In this document: positions 26,329 to 34,787 of the stretch, one piece after another
Layout: each line of letters starts with the position of its first letter
How positions within the stretch are numbered: the first letter of the stretch is position 1
Assembly: GCA_047947185.1 (NCBI GenBank)
Contig: CP170502.1
Coordinates: 248,001-312,000, forward strand
From: JANQJA01 sp047947185
GTDB lineage: Bacteria > Pseudomonadota > Gammaproteobacteria > Pseudomonadales > Azotimanducaceae
Direction of reading: 5' to 3'
Length of the DNA: 64,000 nucleotides
Translations under genes and position numbers: made by a program
The notes under the pieces: model-generated
What the model was told of the DNA's origin: nothing
Database searches by the model: none
Seen by the model: only the letters and a program-made list of their open reading frames with translations

Positions 26329-26703
26329 ATGGAATGCCCCAAATGCCATGCCTCCATGGAAGAAGTCACCTACGGTCGCAATATGACGGTCGATCGCTGT
26401 ACCAACTGCAAGGGTCTGTGGTTTGACCTGGGCGAAGCGGAGACGCTGAAAGGCAAATGGATGTCCGAGTTTGTTGATAGCGGCGATCCTGAAATTGGCA
26501 AGGAGTTCAACAAGATCGAGGACGTTGACTGTCCGCGCTGTGGCAAGAAAATGGAAAAGGTTTCTGACCCCAAGCAGCCCCATATCTGGTATGAGGCCTG
26601 TCGCGAGCACGGGATGTACTTTGATGCCGGTGAGTTCACTGATTACAAATACGAGACGTTGCTGGACAAGTTTCGTGACCTGATTACCGGGAAGCGCGAT
26701 TAG
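26329..26703 (+). CDS. Zinc-ribbon protein (TFIIB-type zf domain)
   Basis: This 124-residue soluble protein carries two zinc-binding knuckle pairs. The first is CPKCHASM plus CTNCKGLWFD (residues 3-6 and 24-27), the second CPRCGKKM plus a later CREHGMYFDAGE. CxxC...CxxCxGxWfD is the zf-TFIIB signature found in many small bacterial proteins of unknown role. It is a single gene, with the MBL hydrolase 64 bases downstream on the same strand. No enzymatic function can be assigned. Confidence 0.8.
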   Translation: MECPKCHASMEEVTYGRNMTVDRCTNCKGLWFDLGEAETLKGKWMSEFVDSGDPEIGKEFNKIEDVDCPRCGKKMEKVSDPKQPHIWYEACREHGMYFDAGEFTDYKYETLLDKFRDLITGKRD

Positions 26704-26767
26704 GCGCCGTGGCGGACGCTAGCCGGCGGGGTCTTGCCGCGGCAGTAGTTCATGCCAGGCGACGATT

Positions 26768-27652
26768 ATGCTGATCACTTTTTATGGTGTACGTGGCTCA
26801 ATTGCCGCGCCCGGGCCGGGTACTGTCAAGTACGGCGGCAACACTTCCTGCGTCCATGTGCGACTCAACTGCGGTGAAAACCTGATTTTTGATGCCGGTA
26901 CCGGTATCCGCAAGCTGGGGCACAAGTTGGTCCAGAATAATGAACCGCTCCTGCTCCTGCTCAGCCACGGTCACTGGGATCATATCCAGGGATATCCTTT
27001 TTTTGAGCCCATTTACCAGCCAGACCGACGGATCCGGGTGCTGCAAGGGACTGAGGGCAATACCATCGCCCTGCGTGGTTTGCTGGAACAGATGGATGGT
27101 TCCAACTTTCCGGTTCACGCTGAAGACCTGCCGTCACAAATCTCGAGTATCCAGGACTTTGACGGGTTTATTGAAGGTCAGGCCTTCCATACGGTTCGTC
27201 GGGTTATTAATCATCCGGGCGGTGGCTATGCCTACCGGATAGAGGAAGACGGCGTGGCCTTTGCCTACATCACGGATAACGAACTCTTTCCGCCGGAGCA
27301 GCCACGCACGTCTTATGCCGAGTGGGTAGAATTTTGTGAGGGCGTGGACCTGCTGGTGCACGACGCCCAGTACGACGCCAGTGACCTGCCAGCAAAGCAC
27401 GGCTGGGGGCATTCGCTGATCGACCAGGTACGCCAGCTTGCCGTTGACGCCAGGGTGGGCAACCTGGCCATGTTCCACCATGATCCGGAGCGAACGGACG
27501 CAGAACTGGACGAAATTGCTATTGAGAATGCCCGCTTCTTCAAGTCCCGTAATTCCCGTATCGGGGCATTTATTGCCGCCGAGGGGCTGGTGTTCGAACT
27601 TGCTGCGCGCCGTGACCCCAGGGTCAGTAACATAGACCTCTATCGCATCTGA
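26768..27652 (+). CDS. MBL-fold metallo-hydrolase
   Basis: A 294-residue metallo-beta-lactamase-fold protein. The metal motif is LLSHGHWDHIQGYPFF (near residues 64-79). Upstream is IFDAGTGIRKLG, then IEEDGVAFAYITDNE and LLVHDAQYDASDL, which give the further metal ligands. It belongs to the PhnP/RNase Z-like group starting MLITFYGVRGSIAAPGPGT, often found next to regulatory domains. Here it stands alone. It is probably a phosphodiesterase or hydrolase; the substrate is unknown. xthA follows on the same strand. Confidence 0.88.
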   Translation: MLITFYGVRGSIAAPGPGTVKYGGNTSCVHVRLNCGENLIFDAGTGIRKLGHKLVQNNEPLLLLLSHGHWDHIQGYPFFEPIYQPDRRIRVLQGTEGNTIALRGLLEQMDGSNFPVHAEDLPSQISSIQDFDGFIEGQAFHTVRRVINHPGGGYAYRIEEDGVAFAYITDNELFPPEQPRTSYAEWVEFCEGVDLLVHDAQYDASDLPAKHGWGHSLIDQVRQLAVDARVGNLAMFHHDPERTDAELDEIAIENARFFKSRNSRIGAFIAAEGLVFELAARRDPRVSNIDLYRI

Positions 27653-27708
27653 GCGGTTGGCCAGGGCTGGCTGCATGACTCCAGGTGATTGTTAATATTG
27701 GATTATTT

Positions 27709-28542
27709 ATGCGACTCATGTCATTTAACGTCAACAGTATTCGTACCCGCCTGCACCAGTTGGAGGCAGTTATTGCCAGTCATGCGCCTGAAATAATCGG
27801 GCTGCAGGAAACCAAGGTGACCGACGAGGATTTTCCCGTCGAGGCCATCCGGGAACTGGGCTACCACGCCGTGTTCCATGGGCAGAAGACCCACTATGGT
27901 GTTGCCCTGCTCTCCCGGTCCGAACCCATCAATGTCGAACGTGGATTCCGTGAAGATCATGACGCCAGTCAGCGACGATTTATTGCCGGGCAATACCCCC
28001 TGGCAGACGGTCGAATCCTCACGGTGATCAACTGCTACTTTCCCCAGGGTGAAAGCCGCAACCATCCTGTCAAATTCCCCGGCAAGGAAAAGTTCTACGC
28101 TGACCTGCTGGCGCACTTGCAGACCCATCACGCGGCCGGTGGCCCGCTGATTGTTATGGGTGACATGAACGTGGCACCACTGGACGCGGATATTGGTATT
28201 GGTGAAGACAACAGGAAACGCTGGCTGCGTGATGGCAAGGCGAGTTTTCTGCCCGAGGAGCGTGAATGGCTTCAGCGCCTGGTGGACTGGGGCACTTTCG
28301 ACAGTTTCCGTCACTGCCACAGCGAGGAGACGGAGCTTTACAGCTGGTTTGATTACCGCTCACGCGGCTTTGAACGAGAACCCCGGCGGGGGTTGCGGAT
28401 AGACCTGATACTGGCGTCTCATGATCTCGCCGGTCAGGTCAGGGACGCGGGTATCGATTACGATATTCGTGCCATGGAACGCCCGTCAGACCACTGCCCT
28501 GTCTGGGTTGAACTGGACATCCCCGCCCCGGCCGAAACCTGA
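27709..28542 (+). CDS. xthA: Exodeoxyribonuclease III (AP endonuclease), first copy
   Basis: The 277-residue protein begins MRLMSFNVNSIRTRLHQLE like E. coli XthA. It has the catalytic residues in GLQETKV, GDMNVAPLD, LRIDLILAS and the final SDHCPVWVE. It acts at abasic sites and removes 3'-blocks in base-excision repair. I chose the ATG at 27709; a GTG eight codons upstream is open but makes a poor start. A second member of the family lies at 52432. Confidence 0.93.
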   Translation: MRLMSFNVNSIRTRLHQLEAVIASHAPEIIGLQETKVTDEDFPVEAIRELGYHAVFHGQKTHYGVALLSRSEPINVERGFREDHDASQRRFIAGQYPLADGRILTVINCYFPQGESRNHPVKFPGKEKFYADLLAHLQTHHAAGGPLIVMGDMNVAPLDADIGIGEDNRKRWLRDGKASFLPEEREWLQRLVDWGTFDSFRHCHSEETELYSWFDYRSRGFEREPRRGLRIDLILASHDLAGQVRDAGIDYDIRAMERPSDHCPVWVELDIPAPAET

Positions 28543-28548
28543 CCTGGT

Positions 28549-29127
28549 TCAGGATGACCGCTGGAAGACGAGCAGGAAAGACACGGGGACGGCAGGCCCG
28601 ATAGATTCAAGGCCGGCAATCTTGCGAAGCGCTTCAAGCCCCTCCCCCATGCCAAACTGCGCGACTGACAGTATCAGTGGCCGTACCGGCAGAACCTGCA
28701 CCCGGTCTGTACTGACCCGGTTGATCTTGACAGGTACGCTTGTCTTGATGGTGACGCCATGAATGGTCAACTCACCTTCCAGTGGAAATTCAGAGGAGGT
28801 ACCCACCGCACCTGTCTGGTGGAAGCTAACCTCAACTTTTGCCCGGAAAGTTGCGGTTGGGAACTGTTTCACCTCAAACAGCAGGTCGCGCATCCGTTCG
28901 TCCCGGATGGGTATCAGCGTGTCCACGCTGTCGAGCGCCACGGTCACCACCGCCTCGCCGCTGGCATCAATATTGCCCGAGAGGCTGCCGAATCGATGTG
29001 GTTCGACAATGGAGCCATTTTTTACCGAGGCAAACGTCAGGGAGGAGGCAACCGGGTCAAGCGTCCAGTCGGCCCGCGCGGACAGGGTGCCAAACACCAG
29101 GCCAATCATGATTAAAAGTCGGAACAT
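28549..29127 (-). CDS. YceI family protein, exported
   Basis: The 192-residue precursor has a signal peptide (MFRLLIMIGLVFGTLSARA), then the YceI lipocalin-like barrel opening DWTLDPVASSLTFASVK and continuing RFGSLSGNIDASG and DLLFEVKQFPTATF. Such proteins bind isoprenoid quinone-like or other amphiphiles in the periplasm; the ligand is not shown here. The ATG at 29127 is preceded by AGAGGTG. A TTG six codons earlier is open but lacks a ribosome site. It converges with xthA. Confidence 0.88.
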   Translation of the reverse strand: MFRLLIMIGLVFGTLSARADWTLDPVASSLTFASVKNGSIVEPHRFGSLSGNIDASGEAVVTVALDSVDTLIPIRDERMRDLLFEVKQFPTATFRAKVEVSFHQTGAVGTSSEFPLEGELTIHGVTIKTSVPVKINRVSTDRVQVLPVRPLILSVAQFGMGEGLEALRKIAGLESIGPAVPVSFLLVFQRSS

Positions 29128-29154
29128 GTACACCTCTGAATTCAAGTCAGGCAG

Positions 29155-29544
29155 TTATGGACGTTCGATGCGCAATCGCACCAGAAGTTCTACGCGCTGA
29201 ACCAATGGCCGGATGGCGATGTAGGCACCAATTCCCACAAGATCAGCAGCGACATCGGAAAGCTCGGCCTGGCGTACGCCACTGTACCACTGCAGGCCCT
29301 CGATGCCCACGCCGTAGGCGAGCAGGCAAACCCACTTTGTCGCATTGATGCCCCGCCACCAGGGTTTTGTGGCAGGTACGGGCGCAGAATAGTCCAGCAG
29401 GAATGACAGCACCAGAAAGGCAATCAGGTGATTGCTTTTGTCCCACCATCCGAGGCCAAGGGCGACGGGGGACGACGTCAGTGCAAGCCAGGTGATAGTC
29501 GCTATGGCTGTTGCAAAACCGCACCGAAACAGCAGTACCAGCAC
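29155..29544 (-). CDS. VanZ-like membrane protein
   Basis: This 129-residue protein has four hydrophobic stretches (about 5-25, 39-55, 68-86 and 94-112). The family pattern is visible: WWDKSNHLIAFLVLSFL and GIEGLQWYSGVRQAELSDVAADLVG. VanZ-like proteins are small membrane proteins of mostly unknown role, with a teicoplanin-resistance link only for VanZ itself. It lies 9 bases below pyrF and 27 bases above the YceI gene, so pyrF, this gene and yceI may be one transcript. Confidence 0.85.
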   Translation of the reverse strand: MLVLLFRCGFATAIATITWLALTSSPVALGLGWWDKSNHLIAFLVLSFLLDYSAPVPATKPWWRGINATKWVCLLAYGVGIEGLQWYSGVRQAELSDVAADLVGIGAYIAIRPLVQRVELLVRLRIERP

Positions 29545-29553
29545 TTGCTGCCC

Positions 29554-30366
29554 TTATAACAATGACTGGTAATGGTTGATACTGTCCCGCGTGGCGATGG
29601 CAACGGCCCTGGCGGCCTCGGCAAAGGTGTTGTCGTCCGCTGCATAGAGGATGGCGCGGGATGAACTGATGAGCATGCCACCCCCTGCCCCGGCTTTCAG
29701 CGTTGCCTCGAGGTCTCCACCCTGGGCCCCTATGCCGGGCACCAGGAAAGGCATCTTGCCGGTGATGGCACGAATTCGCCTGAGTTCAGCCGGTTGGGTT
29801 GCGCCCACTACCAATCCAACATTGCCATGCTGATTCCAGCGAGTTGCGGCCTGCTCAGCCACATGTTCATAAAGCAAACTGCCATCTTTCAGTTGCAGTT
29901 CCTGAAGGTCCCTGCCCCCTGGGTTGGATGTCCGGCAGAGGACAAACAGGCCTTTGTCTTCCCGCGCCAGGAAGGGTTCCATGGCATCGAGTCCCAGGTA
30001 AGGATTGATGGTAGCGGCATCAGCCCCGTAGCGATCAAAAACTTCTGCCGCATATTTTTCTGCTGTTGAGCCCACATCACCGCGCTTACCGTCCAGCACC
30101 ACCGGTAGATGCCGGTCCCTGATGTAGTTGATCGTCTGTTCGAGTGCCGCCTCAGCGCCGAGTGCGGCGTAGTGTGCTGCCTGGGGTTTGTAACAGCAGA
30201 CCAGGTCAGCGGTCGCATCAATGATCCGGCGATTGAACTCGAAAACCGGGTTGGGTGCCTGCCGGATAACAGCGGGAAACCGCTGGGGGTCGGGGTCCAG
30301 CCCGATACACAGCAGCGTGTCGTAAGATTCCTGAATCAGCGCAAGGCGCTCAAAAAAGCCGGACAT
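29554..30366 (-). CDS. pyrF: Orotidine-5'-phosphate decarboxylase
   Basis: The 270-residue enzyme makes UMP from OMP in pyrimidine synthesis. Residues DGKRGDVGSTAEKYA near 92-106 hold the conserved Asp-Lys-Asp catalytic set. LCIGLDPDPQRFP and LVPGIGAQGGD are the phosphate- and base-binding loops. The length and the DGKRGDVGST motif fit the longer type-2 OMP decarboxylases found in mycobacteria and some proteobacteria, not the 230-245-residue E. coli type. It is divergent from the PilZ gene at 30636. Confidence 0.93.
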   Translation of the reverse strand: MSGFFERLALIQESYDTLLCIGLDPDPQRFPAVIRQAPNPVFEFNRRIIDATADLVCCYKPQAAHYAALGAEAALEQTINYIRDRHLPVVLDGKRGDVGSTAEKYAAEVFDRYGADAATINPYLGLDAMEPFLAREDKGLFVLCRTSNPGGRDLQELQLKDGSLLYEHVAEQAATRWNQHGNVGLVVGATQPAELRRIRAITGKMPFLVPGIGAQGGDLEATLKAGAGGGMLISSSRAILYAADDNTFAEAARAVAIATRDSINHYQSLL

Positions 30367-30562
30367 CGGGCATGCTCATCACCTGGGTGGCGGGATTATG
30401 CCTCTTTTGTCCCGTCGCCGTCCAAACACGTCACTCCCCGCCCCTTCATGCCGTAATTTTTCCCCGGTTGCCGTTCTGCGTCACCCGCCAGCAATCTGCC
30501 GGGTACTCTTCGTATGCCAACAAGTCTTTGAATTTAATAAGAAAAATATTCTTTCGAAAAGT

Positions 30563-30578
30563 TGGCACGGCTTTCGCT
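30563..30578 (+). promoter_or_regulatory. Predicted sigma54 promoter
   Basis: TTGGCACGGCTTTCGC matches the -24/-12 consensus TGGCAC-N5-TTGC with one mismatch (C for the second T). The GG and GC pairs have the correct 12-base offset. An AT-rich block (about 30525-30560) precedes it, and the PilZ gene starts about 57 bases downstream. Transcription would need RpoN and an enhancer-binding protein. Confidence 0.55.
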
Positions 30579-30635
30579 AGAGAGTCAGGTGAGAGAACAC
30601 TGGCGGTAACGCCACGACACAAGAGGATTGAGGCG

Positions 30636-31061
30636 ATGAGTACATCACTGTTAATGTCAAAAGTTGTCGATATAGCTGAAGCGCGTCGACGACGCGAAAA
30701 CCGCCAGGTTGCTGCAAGGCGGGTACAGCATGACGAGAATCGTCGGGAGTATCGCCTGCAAAGCAATGAAACTCTCTTTGTGCAGGTGGTGAGCTGTGCC
30801 AACCACGAGCTTCTGGGTACCACCCTCTCCTGTCGTGCTCTGGACGTTTCGGCTTCCGGGCTGCGGATTGTCGCCGAAACCGCCCTGCCGTCGGGATGCC
30901 AGCTGGATCTCTGGATTGACAATGCCACGGGTCCGGGCAAGTTTTTCCTGAGCAGTGAGGTTCGCTGGACCAAACGGAGTGGTGGTGGCTATGAGCTGGG
31001 CGTAATGCTGAACGACGGCTCAGCCACTGATATTGATGAGTGGAAGCAGCTTTACGCCTGA
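30636..31061 (+). CDS. PilZ-domain protein, first copy
   Basis: The start is the ATG at 30636, after GAGG, giving 141 residues; the frame is open much further upstream but the sequence there is not protein-like. The product has a basic N-terminal helix (IAEARRRRENRQVAARR). RREYR near residue 46 and DVSASGLRIVAE around 79-90 are the two c-di-GMP motifs (RxxxR and D/NxSxxG) of PilZ domains. It therefore probably binds cyclic di-GMP. It ends with EVRWTKRSGGGYELGVML and closely resembles the second PilZ protein at 63258. A sigma54-type promoter precedes it. Confidence 0.82.
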   Translation: MSTSLLMSKVVDIAEARRRRENRQVAARRVQHDENRREYRLQSNETLFVQVVSCANHELLGTTLSCRALDVSASGLRIVAETALPSGCQLDLWIDNATGPGKFFLSSEVRWTKRSGGGYELGVMLNDGSATDIDEWKQLYA

Positions 31062-31069
31062 CAGCTCAG

Positions 31070-32476
31070 TTATCCGCGGCGGAGCCGGTAACCATCCCGG
31101 GTATCCTCAACCTGGTAGCCCGCCGCCGCAATTGCCTCCCTCAGTTCATCCGCCTTTTGCCATTCCCGATCTTTACGGGCCTGTACTCGTGCCTCAGCCA
31201 GCGCGATAACCTCCGGCGGGAATTCCAGCGCTAGCGGTTGCCAGCTGGCAATTTCCAGCCCAAGCACTTGGTCGAATGCCAGCAGGGTTGCCTTCTTGTC
31301 AGCCGGCGACTCGCTCGACTTGACGAGGTCCCAGACCACTGCCAGGGCGCGTGGTGTATTCAGATCATCGTTGATACACCCCATGAACTGCTCGGCGTAC
31401 CCATCCAGCAGGTCGCCCGCTTCGCCCCAGTCAAAAGCGGCCTGGTAGAGTCTGCCGAGGGCGGTTGCGCTGGCCGCCAGGCTCTCCCACGAAAACGATA
31501 ACTGCGTTCGATAATGGGCCGTGAGGCACATATAGCGGTATGCGAGCGGATCAATACCCTCTTCCTCCAGGGAGGCCAGACGGAGGAAGTCTCCGGCTGA
31601 TTTTGACATTTTGGCACTGTCAAGCTGGAGGAAGTAACCATGCATCCAGAAATTGGCGAGCCGGGTACCGCGGCTTGCCTCGGTCTGGGCAATTTCATTG
31701 GTGTGATGTATGGGAATGTGGTCTTCGCCGCCACAGTGGATATCAAAAAAGTCGCCGAGATATTCTGCCGACATGGCGGAACACTCGATGTGCCAGCCTG
31801 GAAAGCCTCTGCCCCAGGGGCTGTCCCATTCCATCTGGCGCTGCTCGTCGGGCGGAGAGAACTTCCACAGGGCAAAATCGGTCACAAAACGGCGTTCACC
31901 GAGTTCCACCCTTGCGCCGGCCATCAGGCCGTCAACGTCCAGGCGCGCCAGGTAGCCGTAACTGTTCAGCTTGCGCGAATCAAAGTAGATGCCGTCGCTG
32001 GTGCGATAGGTGAATCCCTTGGCTTCCAGGTCCTGGATGAACGTGATCTGGCCCTCGATGTGATCGGTCGCCTTGCACCAGATTGTGGGTGGCAGGACAT
32101 TCAGCTTTTCGAGATCCCGCCTGAACGCCTCGGCATAAAACTCGGCCAGTTCCCAGGCAGATTTTCCGGTGCGGCGCGTGCCCAGTTCCATCTTGTCCTC
32201 ACCCGTATCCGCGTCAGAGGTGAGATGGCCAACATCAGTAATATTCATGACATGACGTACCTGGTAACCATTCAGCTCCAGGGTTCGCCGCAGGACATCC
32301 TCAAACAGGTAGGTTCGCAGGTTGCCGATGTGGGCGTAGTGGTAAACGGTTGGACCACAGCAGTAGAGCCCCACCTGGCCGGGTTGAAGCGGCACAAACT
32401 CGCGCAGTTTGCGCTCGTAGGTATCAAAAAGCTGAAGTGGCGTTTTGCCGACTGGCAACAGCGTGCTTGTTGACAT
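31070..32476 (-). CDS. cysS: Cysteinyl-tRNA synthetase
   Basis: A 468-residue class I synthetase with HIGN in VYHYAHIGNLRTYLFEDVL near 48 and KMSKS in DSAKMSKSAGD near 271. The zinc-site residues (LYCCGPTVYH, HIECSAMSA, HCGGEDHIPIHHTNE) and a C-terminal DALR-like helical domain are present. It charges tRNA-Cys, whose gene lies at 55327. It converges with the PilZ gene and is 3 bases below the riboflavin synthase gene, likely co-transcribed with it. Confidence 0.96.
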   Translation of the reverse strand: MSTSTLLPVGKTPLQLFDTYERKLREFVPLQPGQVGLYCCGPTVYHYAHIGNLRTYLFEDVLRRTLELNGYQVRHVMNITDVGHLTSDADTGEDKMELGTRRTGKSAWELAEFYAEAFRRDLEKLNVLPPTIWCKATDHIEGQITFIQDLEAKGFTYRTSDGIYFDSRKLNSYGYLARLDVDGLMAGARVELGERRFVTDFALWKFSPPDEQRQMEWDSPWGRGFPGWHIECSAMSAEYLGDFFDIHCGGEDHIPIHHTNEIAQTEASRGTRLANFWMHGYFLQLDSAKMSKSAGDFLRLASLEEEGIDPLAYRYMCLTAHYRTQLSFSWESLAASATALGRLYQAAFDWGEAGDLLDGYAEQFMGCINDDLNTPRALAVVWDLVKSSESPADKKATLLAFDQVLGLEIASWQPLALEFPPEVIALAEARVQARKDREWQKADELREAIAAAGYQVEDTRDGYRLRRG

Positions 32477-32479
32477 GGG

Positions 32480-33103
32480 TTATTGATCCGGAAATCGTTC
32501 CGCCAGCACACGCTCGACGGTTTCGACGATGACCTGGGTTTGCTGGTCCAGCTCAATGTTGACCTCGTCCCCTTCACGCAATAACGCAAAATTGGTCCGG
32601 GCCAGGGTCTCGGGGATCAGGTTTATGCTGAAGGTTGCAGCTGTCTTGTCGATCGCGGCAACGGTCAGGCTGCACCCGTTAACAGCCAGAAAGCCCTTGT
32701 TGAAGATGAATCGCATCCAGTCCTGTTGCCCGCGAAAGGTTAATCGGCGGTTGTTGTCACTGCTTTCAACCCGGATGAGTTCTGCCGTACCAACAACGTG
32801 GCCCGACAGTATATGTCCGCCCACTTCAGCCCCGGCTTTGGCTGACCGTTCGATATTGACCTGGCTACCGGGTTCCAGGTACTTCAGATTGCTGAGCGCC
32901 AGGGTTTCGCTGATGGCGTCGAAGCTGACCTCCGCGCCCTGAATGCCTGTTACAGTAAAACAGACGCCGTTCACCGCAACGCTCGCACCCGGTTCAAGAC
33001 CGGTGGCCAGGGCATCGGGAAACGGGACTGAAAAGGACATCAGGCCGGGCTTACGCTCTACACGACTGGCAGGCAGCATGGCCTGGACAATTCCGGTGTA
33101 CAT
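32480..33103 (-). CDS. ribE: Riboflavin synthase alpha subunit
   Basis: The 207-residue enzyme dismutates two lumazines to give riboflavin. It has the usual two repeated lumazine-binding barrels: MYTGIVQAMLPAS, VNGVCFTVTG and HILSGHVVGTAE in the first, VNGCSLTVAAI and SINLIPETLARTN in the second. The ATG at 33103 gives the family N-terminus; an ATG six codons earlier is also open but less conserved. No FMN riboswitch is visible in the short leader. cysS follows after 3 bases. Confidence 0.95.
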   Translation of the reverse strand: MYTGIVQAMLPASRVERKPGLMSFSVPFPDALATGLEPGASVAVNGVCFTVTGIQGAEVSFDAISETLALSNLKYLEPGSQVNIERSAKAGAEVGGHILSGHVVGTAELIRVESSDNNRRLTFRGQQDWMRFIFNKGFLAVNGCSLTVAAIDKTAATFSINLIPETLARTNFALLREGDEVNIELDQQTQVIVETVERVLAERFPDQ

Positions 33104-33170
33104 GGACTCTGGCTCACTCATCAACGCGCGAGCACCATAGCCCTCGGGTATACTGTTGTCAATTGGTCCT

Positions 33171-33278
33171 AAAGAATGAAAACAACATTAAAAATCATTT
33201 ATAAGATATTGATTAATATAGATTCTATAAAAGTTAAAGTAGATTCCAAGTGTGTCTGATCACCAGGGAGAATAGCGA
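33171..33278 (+). promoter_or_regulatory. AT-rich control region of the threonine aldolase gene
   Basis: This region is much more AT-rich than its surroundings. TAAGATATTGATT at 33202-33214 is, on the minus strand, a perfect match to the IHF consensus WATCAANNNNTTR. An AGGGAG ribosome site lies at 33265-33270 ahead of the TTG start. I cannot place a firm -35/-10 pair. IHF use is speculative because such matches are common in AT-rich DNA. Confidence 0.35.
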
Positions 33279-34271
33279 TTGATAGATCTTCGCAGTGATA
33301 CTGTCACCCGTCCGGGTGCCGGAATGCGTCGGGCGATGATGGAAGCGCCCGTGGGTGACGACGTGTATGGAGAAGATCCAACCGTCAACCGCCTTGAGGC
33401 GAAAGCCGCAGAAATGACCGGCAAGGAGGCGGCAATTTTTACCACCAGCGGTACCCAGGCAAATCTGCTTGCACTGCTGACACATTGCCAGCGTGGTGAG
33501 GAATATATTGCCGGCCAGGACGCGCATACCTATCGTTTTGAGGCAGGCGGTGGTGCCGTGCTGGGCGGCATTCAGCCACAACCCATTCCATTCAACCGTA
33601 GCGGCGAGTTGGACCTGGACCAGGTACGCAACGTCACCAAACCCAATGACTTTCACTTTGCCATCACGCGGCTTGTCTGTCTGGAGAATACCCAGGCCGG
33701 CAAGCCACTGGCGCTCTCCTACCTGGCGAGCTTTGCCGGGCTGACAGAAGAGCTTGGCCTGGCCAGTCACCTGGATGGTGCCAGGCTGTTTAACGCTGCA
33801 GTTGCCCAGGCCGTGCCGGTCAGAGACATTTGTTCCTACTTTGGGTCGGTGTCCTTCTGCCTGTCCAAAGGACTGGGTTGTCCAGTGGGCTCAATGCTGG
33901 TTGGCAATGCCGCTTTTATTTCGCGGGCCCGACGCTGGCGCAAGATGCTGGGAGGTGGACTCCGCCAGGCTGGCATGCTGGCTGCGGCCGGCCTCTACGC
34001 GCTGGACAACAACATTGAGCGATTGGCGGAAGACCACGCCAATGCGACCCGTCTCGGTGACGGGCTGAGGGGGCTGGGGATTGCCCTCGCTGAACCGGTA
34101 GTGACCAACATGGTGATGCTGGATACCACGGCCACCGACGTGGCCCGGCTGCGTCGGTTTCTTGAGGCACGGGATATCAGGATTTCAGGGGGGCGATGGG
34201 TGACACACCTCGACATTACTCCAGCAGATGTTGATCACGTGCTGGCAGCCGTTGCTGACTATTGCGGCTGA
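33279..34271 (+). CDS. ltaE: Low-specificity L-threonine aldolase
   Basis: The 330-residue PLP enzyme cleaves threonine/allo-threonine to glycine and acetaldehyde. The motifs are MIDLRSDTVTRPG, GDDVYGEDPTVNRLE, SGTQANLLAL, HLDGARLFNAA and the cofactor lysine in FCLSKGLGCPVGS near 203. The start is TTG at 33279, read as Met, chosen because AGGGAG lies at the right distance and the N-terminus matches the family. It converges with the exported protein at 34259, overlapping by 13 bases. Confidence 0.93.
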   Translation: MIDLRSDTVTRPGAGMRRAMMEAPVGDDVYGEDPTVNRLEAKAAEMTGKEAAIFTTSGTQANLLALLTHCQRGEEYIAGQDAHTYRFEAGGGAVLGGIQPQPIPFNRSGELDLDQVRNVTKPNDFHFAITRLVCLENTQAGKPLALSYLASFAGLTEELGLASHLDGARLFNAAVAQAVPVRDICSYFGSVSFCLSKGLGCPVGSMLVGNAAFISRARRWRKMLGGGLRQAGMLAAAGLYALDNNIERLAEDHANATRLGDGLRGLGIALAEPVVTNMVMLDTTATDVARLRRFLEARDIRISGGRWVTHLDITPADVDHVLAAVADYCG

Positions 34272-34681
34272 ATCTCGAAAATGATGTCCCGGGCGTCAAT
34301 GGGCCGCACAACCTGTACGTCGCTCGCCGGCGTCATTCTCTCCAGCACGAGACCCTCGAGGTGGCACCCCACGGGCACTGGCGCCATGTCCAGTACGTTT
34401 CTGCCGGTCAGGCGCAGGGCCAGCAGCCAGTGTGTTTCTGCCCTGGAGATTTCCAGCCGCTGTACATCAGCATAGTCGAATTTCATGGCATTTGGACCGG
34501 CTTCACAGCTCGCGCGGCAGGAAACATCCGCGGGACACCGGTAACCGGCAATGTCGCCCGCTGCGAAGTTCTCGAGGATTTCGGCGGGTATCAGCAGTGG
34601 CAGAATGCGTGAGTCTTCAGCACCACTGACCGGACCTGTCAGCAGGGTGAGCAGCAGTACCTTAATCAGGCGTTTGGGCAT
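34259..34681 (-). CDS. Small exported protein of unknown function
   Basis: The product, about 140 residues, starts MPKRLIKVLLLTLLTGPVSGA, a good signal peptide. The mature part has four cysteines, YRCPADVSCRASC plus one in VGCHLEG, which suggests disulphides in the periplasm. GGAG lies 9 bases before the ATG at 34681. I do not recognise a family. It overlaps the end of ltaE by 13 bases in the convergent sense and is divergent from the PfkB kinase. Confidence 0.6.
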   Translation of the reverse strand: MPKRLIKVLLLTLLTGPVSGAEDSRILPLLIPAEILENFAAGDIAGYRCPADVSCRASCEAGPNAMKFDYADVQRLEISRAETHWLLALRLTGRNVLDMAPVPVGCHLEGLVLERMTPASDVQVVRPIDARDIIFEIQPQ

Positions 34682-34787
34682 TGGGGAGACTCCAGTGTCA
34701 GATCCGGCGAAAGTGTAACCTGCTGGACCCGCGCCATCGACCTTTCTGCGTATAATTGGGCCTTGAGAGCAGAATAGCGGGTTGTGT

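Noticed and set aside
33104..33278. FMN riboswitch before riboflavin synthase
   Set aside because: The gap to ltaE is mostly AT-rich promoter sequence with no RFN element and no conserved stems.
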